A stretch of DNA of 64,000 bases. Origin: Thiodiazotropha sp040506775. GTDB lineage: Bacteria; Pseudomonadota; Gammaproteobacteria; Chromatiales; Chromatiaceae. Shown here in pieces: positions 45,789-54,687 of the stretch. The notes under the pieces were generated by a model, which saw only the letters and a list, made by a program, of their open reading frames with translations, had not been told where the DNA came from and did no database searches. Each line of letters opens with the position of its first letter. Position 1 is the first letter of the stretch. Position numbers and translations under genes: made by a program. The stretch is taken from contig JBEVWC010000007.1 of the NCBI GenBank assembly GCA_040506775.1, forward strand, positions 186,001-250,000. Direction: 5' to 3'.

Positions 45789-46274
45789 TCAGGAAGCGGT
45801 TCCTGCGCGCATCGCCTTGAGGGCTTCCAGCACCTCTTCAGCGTGTCCCTTGACCTTGACCTTACGCCACTCATGGCGAAGTATCCCCTTCTCGTCTATG
45901 AGAAAGGTGCTGCGTTCGATGCCGCGCACCTGTTTGCCGTACATGGACTTCATCTTGATGACGTCGAAGGCCTGACACAGGGTTTCGTCCTTGTCAGATA
46001 GCAGATCGAAAGGAAAACCCTGTTTTGCCTTGAAGTTTTCCTGGGCTTTGAGGCTGTCCCGTGAAGCCCCCAGAATGACCGCCGACTGGCGTCGGAATTT
46101 TGCGATTGCAGCGGTGAAATCCAGTCCTTCCTGAGTACAGCCGGGGGTGCTGGCCTTGGGATAGAAGTAAAGGACGATGGGTTTTCCCTTGAAGTCACTG
46201 AATTTTATCGTCTTGTCACCGGTGGCCGGGAGTGCGATGTCCGGGACCGGTTTGCCAGGGGCGACTGGGGTCAT
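45789..46274 (-). CDS. bcp: Thioredoxin-dependent peroxiredoxin, Bcp/PrxQ type
   Basis: 161 residues. The peroxidatic cysteine is in STPGCTQEGLDF. Many Bcp proteins have a resolving cysteine five residues later (TPGCTTEAC); here that position is aspartate, so this is a 1-Cys-type or uses another resolving cysteine (LCQAFD near residue 95). It reduces H2O2 and organic hydroperoxides in the cytoplasm. It follows gcvR on the same strand. Confidence 0.92.
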   Translation of the reverse strand: MTPVAPGKPVPDIALPATGDKTIKFSDFKGKPIVLYFYPKASTPGCTQEGLDFTAAIAKFRRQSAVILGASRDSLKAQENFKAKQGFPFDLLSDKDETLCQAFDVIKMKSMYGKQVRGIERSTFLIDEKGILRHEWRKVKVKGHAEEVLEALKAMRAGTAS

Positions 46275-46435
46275 GATGTTGGAATTCCTCCTCGTTTGTC
46301 AGCCTGCCGGGCAGAGCTTGTGCCTGCGGTGCGGAAGGCTGGGGAACGTTGACCCATGCAGGGCATCATGCTGTGGCCGGTTGCTCACCAGCTTTCGTGC
46401 ATATTTCCATGTATTTATCGGCATGGGGCGGCGTG

Positions 46436-46975
46436 TCAGCCTTTGATGGGTTCAATGATCGCATCCAGGTTCAGGGAGTCGCAATAATCCATGAACTCCT
46501 CTCTGAGCAGGGCAATCTGGGTGTTGGCAGGGATGCCGACACTCATATGGACCGAGAACATCGGGGTTCCCGTGTGGGCTGCTGAATAGCTGCTGGTGGT
46601 CATGTCCTCGATATTGATACTTCGGTTGGAAAAGAATTCCGCCAGCTGATTGACGATCCCCGGATGGTCCATGGATACGACCTCGACCAGGTAGGGCAGC
46701 TGATTGCTCGATGGAATGCGTCCTTCGGTGCGTTTGCAGATGATGGTCAGGCCAAGGTCATCCTGCAGATCCGGGATCGCGGACTCGAGTTTCGCCAGGG
46801 TATTCCAGGGCCCTTCGATCAGTAACAGGATTGCGAATTCGCCTCCCAGTACCGTCATCCGGCTGTCGGTGATGTTGCAGCCCTCCTCGAGGATTTTTTT
46901 CGACAGCGCCTTGACGATGCCGGGATGATCCTCACCCAGGGCGGATATGACCAGATAGTTCTTTGGTGTAGACAT
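46436..46975 (-). CDS. gcvR: Glycine cleavage system regulator GcvR-like, two ACT domains
   Basis: 179 residues from the ATG at 46975; the first codons of the longer frame are not family-like. Two ACT domains: NYLVISALGEDHPGIVKALSKKILEEGCNI (about 1-90) and YLVEVVSMDHPGIVNQLAEFFSNRSINIEDM (about 95-175). GcvR represses the glycine cleavage operon by binding GcvA; in genomes where it sits beside bcp it may also be a general ACT protein. It is divergent from dapA. Confidence 0.88.
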   Translation of the reverse strand: MSTPKNYLVISALGEDHPGIVKALSKKILEEGCNITDSRMTVLGGEFAILLLIEGPWNTLAKLESAIPDLQDDLGLTIICKRTEGRIPSSNQLPYLVEVVSMDHPGIVNQLAEFFSNRSINIEDMTTSSYSAAHTGTPMFSVHMSVGIPANTQIALLREEFMDYCDSLNLDAIIEPIKG

Positions 46976-47217
46976 ATGACGGCTTTGCACCCAACAGAAA
47001 AGTACTTGAATCAGAGTGTACCACCAGCTGAGCTGGGCAGGCGACAGGTAATCAAACACAATCCGGGCACTTTCGACAAGGCGACAACGGGGCGTCGATT
47101 CCGCATCAGACCACGCCCCTGGCGGTCATGTCATGGCACCAATTCACCCGGGTGGCTTGTCAGGTAAACGGGCCACGGGATACCATTGCGGATCAACTGG
47201 AATCAGGGGACAGACCG

Positions 47218-48093
47218 ATGTTTCGCGGCAGTATGGTGGCTTTGATCACACCCATGAACGAACAGGGCGACGTTGATGATGCGGCCTTGCGAAAGCTGGT
47301 GGACTTCCATATCCAGGAGGGCACCGACGCTATCGTGGCGGTGGGCACCACGGGAGAATCCGCCACCCTGGATGAAGCGGAACACTGCGATGTGATCAAG
47401 CGGGTGGTGGATTATGTCGGCGGGCGTATCCCGGTTATCGCGGGCACCGGCGCCAATTCCACCCGTGAGGCGATCAGTCTGACGGAATGCGCCAAGGCGG
47501 GTGGGGCGGACGCCTGCCTGCTGGTTACCCCCTATTACAACAAACCGACCCAGGAAGGCCTTTATCTGCACTACAAAGCAGTGGCCGAAGCGGTCGATAT
47601 CCCCCAGATACTCTACAATGTGCCCGGGCGGACCGCCTGTGACATGTTGCCTGAAACCGTCGTCCGGTTGGCCCAGTTGGGGAATATCGTTGGCATCAAG
47701 GAGGCCACCGGAAAGCTCGACCGCCTGCAGACGATGCGTGCCGAATGTCCCGCTGATTTCGATTTTTACAGTGGTGACGATGCCACCGGCTGTGAGTTTC
47801 TGCTGCAGGGCGGGCATGGTGTGATTTCGGTGACTGCCAATGTCGCGCCACGCCTGATGCATGAGATGGTTGCGGCCGCCCTGGCGGGAAACCGGGAACA
47901 GGCCCAGTCGCTGGATGCCCGTTTGCTGGGACTGCATCGGGCACTGTTCGTCGAGTCCAGTCCGATACCGGTCAAATGGGCCATGTCGGAACTAGGTCTG
48001 AGTCCAAAGGGCATCCGTCTCCCTCTGACCTGGCTGACATCCGCTTCGGAGGGCGCCGTACGCGATGCCATGCACCAGGCCGGCGTGCTCTGA
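47218..48093 (+). CDS. dapA: 4-hydroxy-tetrahydrodipicolinate synthase
   Basis: 291 residues from the ATG at 47218 with GGGGACAG upstream; the longer frame adds residues that are not conserved. It condenses pyruvate with aspartate semialdehyde for lysine and peptidoglycan synthesis. GSMVALITPM, GTTGES, TPYYNKPTQEGLY and the Schiff-base lysine in GIKEATG (about K161) are present. bamC follows in the same direction, the common gammaproteobacterial order. Confidence 0.95.
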   Translation: MFRGSMVALITPMNEQGDVDDAALRKLVDFHIQEGTDAIVAVGTTGESATLDEAEHCDVIKRVVDYVGGRIPVIAGTGANSTREAISLTECAKAGGADACLLVTPYYNKPTQEGLYLHYKAVAEAVDIPQILYNVPGRTACDMLPETVVRLAQLGNIVGIKEATGKLDRLQTMRAECPADFDFYSGDDATGCEFLLQGGHGVISVTANVAPRLMHEMVAAALAGNREQAQSLDARLLGLHRALFVESSPIPVKWAMSELGLSPKGIRLPLTWLTSASEGAVRDAMHQAGVL

Positions 48094-48238
48094 CAGGGTG
48101 AGCACCTCGGATCGACACGATGTACGCCCCCAGGTGGGCGCTTGTGCTGATTGCGGCCTCCTTCAATTCAGGCTCCCGTTAAACTCGGCAGGCGATCGCT
48201 TGTCATAGGCAATATTCATTACTGGCTGATTTATACCC

Positions 48239-49387
48239 ATGCGTCTGACTCTCTCTCTTCTGCCGATTCCGTTTCTGCTTCTGCTGCTGTTTGGATGCAG
48301 CTCGGATGGCGGTTACTTTTCCGATTCCGAACGGGAATACCGCACTCAGAAAGAGACGGTCGACGATCTGGAGGTCCCGCCGGATCTGACCAGTTCAACC
48401 ATCCAGGATGCGATGGCGATACCCGGAGCCGGCAGTGCCTCCTACGAGGAGTATGCCAGTCAACGGGAGAAGCGTGCCGGTGGCAGCATCGTTGCCGAAG
48501 AGGTGCTTCCAGAGTTCGAAAACATCCAGGTCGAGCGGGACGGTGATCAGCGCTGGCTGGTGATCCAGGCCCCGCCTGAAAAGGTTTGGCCCAAGGTGGT
48601 CGACTTCTGGCGCAAGAACGGTCTGCTCCTGGTTGAACAAAACCCGGCCATCGGGGTGATGAAAACCGACTGGCTGGAGAGTCGCGCGGATATCAAGCAG
48701 GGTCCGATTACCGAGTTTTTCCGAAAGGCGTTGAGTGGCATCTACTCTTCGGCAACCCGGGACCAGTTCCGGGTGCGTCTTGAGCGGGGAGAGGAGCCGA
48801 ACACCACGGAGCTTTACCTGACCCATCGCGGCCTGGAAGAGCGGCTTAAAGAGGATGTCAGCGGTGAGGCGGACACCACCTACTGGACGCCCCGTCCCAA
48901 TGACCCGGGGATCGAGGCGGCCATGCTGCGCAGCCTGATGGTGGATCTGGGTGTTGCCCAGGAGCGGGCGGAGGCCTCCCTGGCGGTAGCGGATCAGCAC
49001 ACGGATCGTTCCCGGCTTGAACTCAAGGGTGCGGATTCCGAATTGTGGATCAACGAGGCCTTTGCCAGGGCCTGGCGGCTCACGGGTGTGGCACTTGACC
49101 GGGTCGGTTTTGCAGTCGAGGACCGGGACCGCTCATCGGGAATCTACTACGTGAAGTACAGCAAGTTGCTGTCCAGTGATCAGAAAAAAGAAGAAGGCTT
49201 CCTGTCGCGGCTGGCATTCTGGGAGGATGAGGATGATGAGATACCCACGGATACCCAGTACCAGGTCAAACTGCATTCGGTAAGTGACGAAGAGACTCTG
49301 GTCGAAGTCCGGGATGACAAGGGGGAACCCGCTCTGGCCAAGGCGGCCGAACAGATTTTGAGCCTGATTCATCAGCAGATTCTCTGA
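48239..49387 (+). CDS. bamC: Outer-membrane assembly lipoprotein BamC
   Basis: 382 residues. The signal peptide ends in the lipobox LLLFGCSS, then the unstructured N-terminal linker of BamC (YRTQKETVDDLEVPPDLTSS), which binds BamD. Two helix-grip domains follow (about 105-230 and 260-380). It is part of the BAM complex that folds outer-membrane proteins. It lies directly after dapA, as in Escherichia coli, and only three bases before the next gene. Confidence 0.92.
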   Translation: MRLTLSLLPIPFLLLLLFGCSSDGGYFSDSEREYRTQKETVDDLEVPPDLTSSTIQDAMAIPGAGSASYEEYASQREKRAGGSIVAEEVLPEFENIQVERDGDQRWLVIQAPPEKVWPKVVDFWRKNGLLLVEQNPAIGVMKTDWLESRADIKQGPITEFFRKALSGIYSSATRDQFRVRLERGEEPNTTELYLTHRGLEERLKEDVSGEADTTYWTPRPNDPGIEAAMLRSLMVDLGVAQERAEASLAVADQHTDRSRLELKGADSELWINEAFARAWRLTGVALDRVGFAVEDRDRSSGIYYVKYSKLLSSDQKKEEGFLSRLAFWEDEDDEIPTDTQYQVKLHSVSDEETLVEVRDDKGEPALAKAAEQILSLIHQQIL

Positions 49388-49390
49388 TCG

Positions 49391-50158
49391 GTGGCCCTCA
49401 GGTTCGTCTTCCTGGGGAGTGGCAGCCGGGGTAATGCGCTGCTGGTAGAAACCGCTGAGGTGAGAGTTCTGCTGGATTGCGGATTTACCGCCAGCGAGAC
49501 CGAGTCCCGGCTGAAACAGTTGCAGGTCGATCCGCAAACCCTCTCGGCCATCCTGGTCACCCACGAACACAGTGATCATATCCGTGGTGTGGGTGCAATG
49601 GCCCGCAGGTACCGGATTCCGGTCTGGATGACTCCGGGCACGGCCAGAACCGATGCCTTCGGGGTGTTGCCGGAACTGCACATGATCGACTGTCATGCGG
49701 GCAGCTGGTCAGTTGCGGATCTGCAGGTGACACCCTATCCGGTACCCCACGATGCCCGTGAGCCCTGCCAGTTCATCCTGCGCCAGCAAAGCGCCTGTCT
49801 CGGGGTGTTGACCGATACCGGGCATGTCACCCCGCATATCGTGGAAATGCTGCAGGGCTGCGACGGGCTGGTGCTGGAGTTCAATCATGATCGACAGATG
49901 CTAATCAACGGGCCTTATCCCAGATCCCTGCAAACCCGGGTTGGCGGGCATCATGGGCATCTCAACAACGAACAGGCGTTGCAACTTTTGGATCAACTGC
50001 CGGTCTCCCGCCTGCGTTACCTGGTGGCCTCTCACATCAGTGAAAAAAACAATACACCCAAGAAGGTGGAAGAACTGTTGCAGCAGCATCAACCGGAGCT
50101 GGCCGGGCGCAGCCATCTGGCAGAACAGGGTCGTGTGTCGAGTTGGTTTGAACTTTAG
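49391..50158 (+). CDS. MBL-fold metallo-hydrolase (YycJ/WalJ-like)
   Basis: 255 residues from a GTG three bases after the bamC stop, so co-translated. The metallo-beta-lactamase fold is clear: FLGSGSRGNALLVE at the start, the metal ligands in THEHSDHI (HxHxDH, about residue 57), a later HDAREPCQF and the LTDTGHV aspartate, with the final histidine in SHIS. The dapA-bamC-MBL order is common in gammaproteobacteria. The family includes exonuclease-like enzymes; the substrate is unknown. Confidence 0.88.
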   Translation: MALRFVFLGSGSRGNALLVETAEVRVLLDCGFTASETESRLKQLQVDPQTLSAILVTHEHSDHIRGVGAMARRYRIPVWMTPGTARTDAFGVLPELHMIDCHAGSWSVADLQVTPYPVPHDAREPCQFILRQQSACLGVLTDTGHVTPHIVEMLQGCDGLVLEFNHDRQMLINGPYPRSLQTRVGGHHGHLNNEQALQLLDQLPVSRLRYLVASHISEKNNTPKKVEELLQQHQPELAGRSHLAEQGRVSSWFEL

Positions 50159-50165
50159 CTGAAGC

Positions 50166-50177
50166 CTGATATATCAG
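50166..50177. promoter_or_regulatory. Perfect palindrome upstream of sqr
   Basis: CTGATATATCAG, a 12-base perfect palindrome, lies eight bases after the MBL gene stop and about 150 bases before sqr. It may be an operator or an mRNA-end hairpin. The following stretch to 50225 is AT-rich and may hold the sqr promoter. Confidence 0.35.
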
Positions 50178-50324
50178 TATATTAGTGCATCCATCTTTAC
50201 TTAAACTAATTTCATTTTCAGTAGCTTGGAGCTAGACTGTGGCGGTTTTCCACACCTGTGTCACCTGCTCTCCGGGTGATTGCGTGTTCCTATAATTTCT
50301 GGAGAGGATGGAGGTTCTACCAAT

Positions 50325-51593
50325 ATGGCGCACATAGTAGTTTTGGGGGCTGGTACCGGAGGTATGCCCTGCGCTTACGAGCTTCGCATGGAGCTGGGTC
50401 GCGAACATGAAGTGACCATGATCAATGAACGGGAGTATTTTCAGTTCGTTCCTTCCAACCCCTGGTTGGCCGTTGGCTGGCGTGATCGCTCCCACATCAC
50501 CTTTGATATCCGGCCTCACCTCGAGCGCAAGGGCATCAATTTCATTGCCAAGCGTGTCGACAAGATCGATCCTGAAGCCAACCAGCTCACTCTCGATGGC
50601 GGTGACACCATCGATTATGACTATCTGGTCATCGCAACCGGTCCCCGCCTGGCCTTTGAGGAAGTCGAAGGTTCCGGTCCTGAAGGGCACACCGAGTCGA
50701 TCTGCACCGTGGATCATGCTGAGAAGGCCTATCAGTCCTACCTCAAACTGCTGGATGATCCCGGACATGTGATCATCGGCGCAATGCCGTTTGCCAGCTG
50801 TTTCGGCCCTGCGTATGAATTCTCGTTCATCATGGATTCGGATCTGCGCAAACGTAAAATCCGTGACAAGGTGCCCATGACCTTCGTCACTTCCGAACCC
50901 TACATTGGTCACCTCGGCCTGGGCGGCGTGGGTGATTCGAAAGGTTTCCTGGAAAGCGATTTCCGCAATCATCACATCAACTGGATCACCAATGCCAAGG
51001 TCACCAAGGTGGAGGCCGGCAAAATGTTCCTCGAGCAGTATGATGACGCGGGTCACAAGCTCAAGGAGCAGGAACTTGAGTTCAAGTACTCCATGATGCT
51101 CCCGGCTTTCAAGGGCGTGCCTGCGGTGGCGAATGTTGAAGGTCTGTGTAATCCCCGTGGCTTTGTCTTCGTCGATGACCATCAGCGCAATCCCAAATAT
51201 CCGAATATCTACGCCGCTGGTGTGTGTATCGCGATTCCCCCGGTAGAGGCCACCGCAGTGCCCACCGGCGCGCCGAAAACCGGCTACATGATCGAATCGA
51301 TGGTCACCGCCATCGTGCACAATATCGCCGACGACCTGGCGGGCAAGGAAGGGACGACCCTGGCGACCTGGAACGCCATCTGTCTCGCCGACATGGGCGA
51401 CACCGGTGCGGCTTTCGTCGCGCTGCCGCAGATCCCGCCGCGTAACGTGGCCTGGTTCAAGAAGGGCAAATGGGTGCACATGGCGAAGATTGCGTTCGAG
51501 AAGTACTTCATTCGCAAGATGAAAAAGGGCACTTCCGAGCCAATTTATGAAAAATACATCCTCAAGATGCTCGGTATCGGAAAACTGAAGTGA
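50325..51593 (+). CDS. sqr: Sulfide:quinone oxidoreductase
   Basis: 422 residues from the ATG at 50325 (GGAGG upstream). It begins MAHIVVLGAGTGGMPCAYEL, very like the Acidithiobacillus ferrooxidans enzyme. All three redox cysteines of that enzyme are matched: ESICTVDHA, PFASCFGPAYEF and AICLADMGD. FAD blocks, VPTGAPKTGYMIESM and a C-terminal membrane-binding stretch VAFEKYFIRKMKKGTSEP are also present. It oxidises sulfide to polysulfide/sulfur and reduces quinone at the inner membrane. It is monocistronic with a strong terminator. Confidence 0.95.
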   Translation: MAHIVVLGAGTGGMPCAYELRMELGREHEVTMINEREYFQFVPSNPWLAVGWRDRSHITFDIRPHLERKGINFIAKRVDKIDPEANQLTLDGGDTIDYDYLVIATGPRLAFEEVEGSGPEGHTESICTVDHAEKAYQSYLKLLDDPGHVIIGAMPFASCFGPAYEFSFIMDSDLRKRKIRDKVPMTFVTSEPYIGHLGLGGVGDSKGFLESDFRNHHINWITNAKVTKVEAGKMFLEQYDDAGHKLKEQELEFKYSMMLPAFKGVPAVANVEGLCNPRGFVFVDDHQRNPKYPNIYAAGVCIAIPPVEATAVPTGAPKTGYMIESMVTAIVHNIADDLAGKEGTTLATWNAICLADMGDTGAAFVALPQIPPRNVAWFKKGKWVHMAKIAFEKYFIRKMKKGTSEPIYEKYILKMLGIGKLK

Positions 51594-51624
51594 TCTGAAG
51601 GATTACTGCAGGTTTCATACTGCA

Positions 51625-51655
51625 AGCCCCCCTGGTTGTTCAGGGGGGCTTTTTT
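51625..51655 (+). terminator. Rho-independent terminator of sqr
   Basis: Perfect 10-base stem AGCCCCCCTG/CAGGGGGGCT (51625-51634 and 51641-51650) with loop GTTGTT and a run of T residues. Confidence 0.95.
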
Positions 51656-51835
51656 GTTTCAGGCCCGCTGGTATTGCGCTCAAACCCAGAGCTGAGTGAA
51701 TCACGGATTCAAACTCAACACGGCTGATCACCCCAAGATCAGCATGTGTAATACAGGGTTTTAGCCGAGGGGATGGACTGTGAGGCTTTCTGGTATGCTG
51801 CGTGCAGAAACGGTCAATACGAGGTTACGAAAAGC

Positions 51836-53047
51836 GTGCTAATCAACAGACATCCGACCCGGCCGGTACAGGTCGGTGGGGTTACCATCGGTGGTGACGC
51901 GCCTGTCGTCGTCCAGTCCATGACCAACACGGACACTGCGGATGTAGCGGCCACCAGCCAGCAGGTGGCGGAACTTGCCCAGGCAGGTTCTGAACTGGTG
52001 CGGATCACGGTGAATAACGAGGCGGCGGCAGGGGCTGTGCCGAGGATTCGCGAGCGGCTGGAACAGATGGGTGTGAATGTCCCCCTGATCGGCGATTTTC
52101 ATTTCAATGGCCACCGTCTACTGCAGGAATTTCCGGAATGTGCGCAGGCATTGGCCAAGTACCGGATCAACCCCGGAAATGTGGGCAGTGGGGAAAAACG
52201 CGACAGCCAGTTTGCGCAGATGATCGAGACCGCCTGTCGCTATTCGAAGCCGGTACGCATCGGGGTCAACTGGGGCAGTCTCGACAAGGGTCTGGTAGCG
52301 CGCTTCATGGATGAGAATGCCCGTGCGGCCAACCCGCTGGATGCCGATGGCATCACCCGCGAGGTGATGGTGCGCTCCGCATTGGAAAGTGCACAGCGTG
52401 CGTTTGAACTGGGCATGGCCCGGGAGCAGATCATCCTCTCCTGCAAACTCAGCGGTGTGCAGGATCTGGTGGCCGTGTACCGTTCTCTGGCTGAGCGCTG
52501 TGACTATGCGCTGCATCTGGGTCTGACTGAAGCAGGCATGGGTTCCAAGGGTATCGTGGCGTCCAGTGCGGCCCTTGCGATACTCCTGCAGGAGGGGATC
52601 GGGGATACCATCCGCATCTCACTGACCCCTGAACCCGGTGGGGCCAGGACCCAGGAGGTGGTGGTGGCCCAGGAGTTACTCCAGTCCATGGGCATTCGTG
52701 CGTTTGCCCCGATGGTCGTGGCCTGTCCCGGCTGTGGCCGTACCACCAGCACGCTTTTCCAGCAACTCGCCCAGCAGGTTCAGTCACATCTGAGGGAACG
52801 GATGCCGGTGTGGCGTGGTCGTTATTCTGGAGTGGAGTCGCTCTCCGTGGCGGTCATGGGTTGTGTCGTGAACGGTCCGGGAGAGAGTAAGCATGCGAAT
52901 ATCGGAATCAGTCTTCCGGGTACCGGTGAATCCCCCTCGGCTCCGGTCTATGTGGACGGTGAAAAACGCCAAACCCTGAAGGGAGATGATATCGCCAGCC
53001 AGTTCATTGAATTGGTGGAGCAATACGTCGAGGAACATTATCGATGA
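51836..53047 (+). CDS. ispG: 4-hydroxy-3-methylbut-2-en-1-yl diphosphate synthase
   Basis: 403 residues from a GTG at 51836. An ATG at 51773 opens the frame but adds residues unlike the family. The start VLINRHPTRPVQVGGVTIGG and VVVQSMTNTDT are typical. The 4Fe-4S cysteines are in VACPGCGRTTS and MGCVVNGPGE, with the conserved glutamate after. It makes HMBPP in the non-mevalonate isoprenoid pathway. The start codon choice is uncertain; the family in Escherichia coli is about 370 residues. Confidence 0.93.
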   Translation: MLINRHPTRPVQVGGVTIGGDAPVVVQSMTNTDTADVAATSQQVAELAQAGSELVRITVNNEAAAGAVPRIRERLEQMGVNVPLIGDFHFNGHRLLQEFPECAQALAKYRINPGNVGSGEKRDSQFAQMIETACRYSKPVRIGVNWGSLDKGLVARFMDENARAANPLDADGITREVMVRSALESAQRAFELGMAREQIILSCKLSGVQDLVAVYRSLAERCDYALHLGLTEAGMGSKGIVASSAALAILLQEGIGDTIRISLTPEPGGARTQEVVVAQELLQSMGIRAFAPMVVACPGCGRTTSTLFQQLAQQVQSHLRERMPVWRGRYSGVESLSVAVMGCVVNGPGESKHANIGISLPGTGESPSAPVYVDGEKRQTLKGDDIASQFIELVEQYVEEHYR

Positions 53048-53148
53048 AACAGTTCGGAGTCCTCGGATTCTGACTGTCTTGAACGCCGCTCAATACTGCT
53101 GAAAATTCCATAACAACCCGATAAACCTGATGATTCAGGAGGATGAGA

Positions 53149-53649
53149 ATGAAAATAAAGCTGACCATCGTGACCTTGACCCTGGCGGCGATGACCGCAT
53201 CGGCAAACCTCCAGGCTGAAGATGCCCCGGCTTTCGTATCGTTGAAGCGGCTGTCTCTGGAAACCGCCGAGAAGATTGCCCAGGGAGCCATTCAGGCCTG
53301 CCGTAAACAGGGGATTCAGATCGGTGTCACCGTTGTCGATCGGGATGGTACGACGCAGGTTGCATTGCGCGATACCATTGCTGCTCCGATCACTGTACCG
53401 ATCAGTCGCCAGAAGGCGTTCACCGCGGTCAACTTCAATGCGCCGACTTCGGCGCTCAGCGATCGGGCCAACACGCCGATTGGACGGCTTGACGGCCTGG
53501 TTATGTCCGCGGGTGGGTTGCCCATCCAGGCGGGTGGTCAACTGTTGGGGGGTGTCGGGGTGAGTGGTGCGCCCGCGGGTGAAACGGATGAGGGTTGCGC
53601 TCAGGCCGGTATCGATCAGGTGATCGATGATCTTGAAATGAGTATGTGA
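53149..53649 (+). CDS. HbpS/GlcG-like exported heme-binding family protein
   Basis: 166 residues from the ATG at 53149, which has AGGAGG six bases before. The signal peptide ends at LQA-EDAPAF. The family pattern LSLETAEKIAQGAIQACRKQGIQIGVTVVDRDGTTQVALR, then PISRQKAFTAVNFNAPTS, then GGLPIQAGGQLLGGVGVSGAPAGETDEGCAQAGI, marks the GlcG/HbpS fold. Periplasmic, possibly binding haem or a degraded cofactor. It stands alone before a hairpin. Confidence 0.88.
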   Translation: MKIKLTIVTLTLAAMTASANLQAEDAPAFVSLKRLSLETAEKIAQGAIQACRKQGIQIGVTVVDRDGTTQVALRDTIAAPITVPISRQKAFTAVNFNAPTSALSDRANTPIGRLDGLVMSAGGLPIQAGGQLLGGVGVSGAPAGETDEGCAQAGIDQVIDDLEMSM

Positions 53650-53714
53650 TCGATCGGCAAGTTAAGGGTCTGGGACGGTTTCCGCCGCACCTGAACCTGA
53701 TCTGACGCTAACAG

Positions 53715-53736
53715 GGCGGGTCGTGAATGACCCGCC
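53715..53736. terminator. Hairpin between convergent genes
   Basis: GGCGGGTC/GACCCGCC with loop GTGAAT. There is no long T-run, but the position between convergent genes fits termination. Confidence 0.5.
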
Positions 53737-53769
53737 TGTCACAAGTGACATTCTCAGCGGTGATCCGCC

Positions 53770-54150
53770 TTAGAGGGTTGGCATGACCGGAGCGCTGTGG
53801 TCATGGTGATGATGGGTATGCGCCTCAGGGGCGGGCAGGGGTCTGCCCTCGGCTATTGCCTGGGCCGCGGTCTGGGGGTCGTTTTCACTGGTGCAGACCA
53901 CCTGTACCCCATGCTGCGACAAACGATTGATAAAACCCTGTCCAGCGCTGGCACTCACCAGTATATCGAACTCAAACAAGGGGTGGTTCGCGCCCTTGTA
54001 CTCATGAATCGACAGCTCCTTAGGCAGATCGATTCGGGCGAGTTCTACCAACTCACCCTGGGCGTTAGTCTCATAGGTGAGAAAGCGACGTGATTTGCCC
54101 GCATGGGCGGTAATGGTCCGGAAATTCTGGCTGGTTACGGCTATTTTCAT
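53770..54150 (-). CDS. NifX/NifB-type dinitrogenase-cofactor-family protein
   Basis: 126 residues. The fold of the NifB/NifX/VnfX cofactor-binding family is visible: MKIAVTSQNFRTITAHAGKSRRFLTYE, then HPLFEFDILVSASAGQGFINRLSQHGVQVVCTSENDPQTAAQAI. The C-terminal tail is histidine-rich (HTHHHHDHS) and could bind metal. Such proteins occur outside nitrogen fixation, and no nif gene is present here. It follows the DUF6858-like gene, and the Fnr-like gene lies next on the same strand, so the three may be one operon. Confidence 0.87.
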   Translation of the reverse strand: MKIAVTSQNFRTITAHAGKSRRFLTYETNAQGELVELARIDLPKELSIHEYKGANHPLFEFDILVSASAGQGFINRLSQHGVQVVCTSENDPQTAAQAIAEGRPLPAPEAHTHHHHDHSAPVMPTL

Positions 54151-54191
54151 GATATTGATCTGTCGTGTTTATGGGGGCTGCCTGTATTGTG

Positions 54192-54602
54192 TCAGGCGTT
54201 GGCAGTTTCACTAATCAGTGACTGGGTCCATTGCTCCATCAAGGCATTGGCGACGGGCATAGGGGCCTCGATAAACGAAATCACAATCTGGTCACCCATC
54301 TGGCAGACACCGATGGAACGTGGGCGAATGGCCAGCTGTTCCGGGGCCTGAAGGGTGAATCCAAAGCAGAATACCAGATTGTAGGCGGCTGTTATGCCCT
54401 CCGCAATCTGACCCTCCGGCAGTTCACAGGTGTGCTTCATGTGATTGAAGGTGGCAATGTAGTGCGCCGCCTTGTGATGGGAAATCTCGTGTTCGAAATA
54501 GGCGACAATCTCCTCGACCGTCTTGAATCGACAGGTTGCGATATCGATCTTGAGGGAATATACGGGGAGCTTTATGTCCTGGACGACCTGTTGCAAGTGC
54601 AT
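54192..54602 (-). CDS. DUF6858-like protein of unknown function
   Basis: 136 residues from the ATG at 54602 (a TTG two codons earlier opens the frame). The patterns FKTVEEIVAYFEHEISHHKAAHYIATFNHMKHT, IAEGITAAYNLVFCFGFTLQAPEQLAIRPRSIGV and ISFIEAPMPVANALMEQW resemble the small DUF6858 family I associate with sulfur-oxidising bacteria; the name is from memory and not checked. Soluble, cysteines but no clear metal motif. It sits between a NifX-like and an Fnr-like gene on the same strand. Confidence 0.65.
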   Translation of the reverse strand: MHLQQVVQDIKLPVYSLKIDIATCRFKTVEEIVAYFEHEISHHKAAHYIATFNHMKHTCELPEGQIAEGITAAYNLVFCFGFTLQAPEQLAIRPRSIGVCQMGDQIVISFIEAPMPVANALMEQWTQSLISETANA

Positions 54603-54687
54603 CTCCAAATAATCATTGTTTTGATGGGCAAATAAATGATTCTTGGGAGAGATTAAGCGTGCTGAGCGGTCAAAGCATTGAAAAAGA

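Noticed and set aside
53770..54150. Evidence of nitrogen fixation from the NifX-like gene
   Set aside because: The family occurs widely outside nif clusters, and no nif gene is near.
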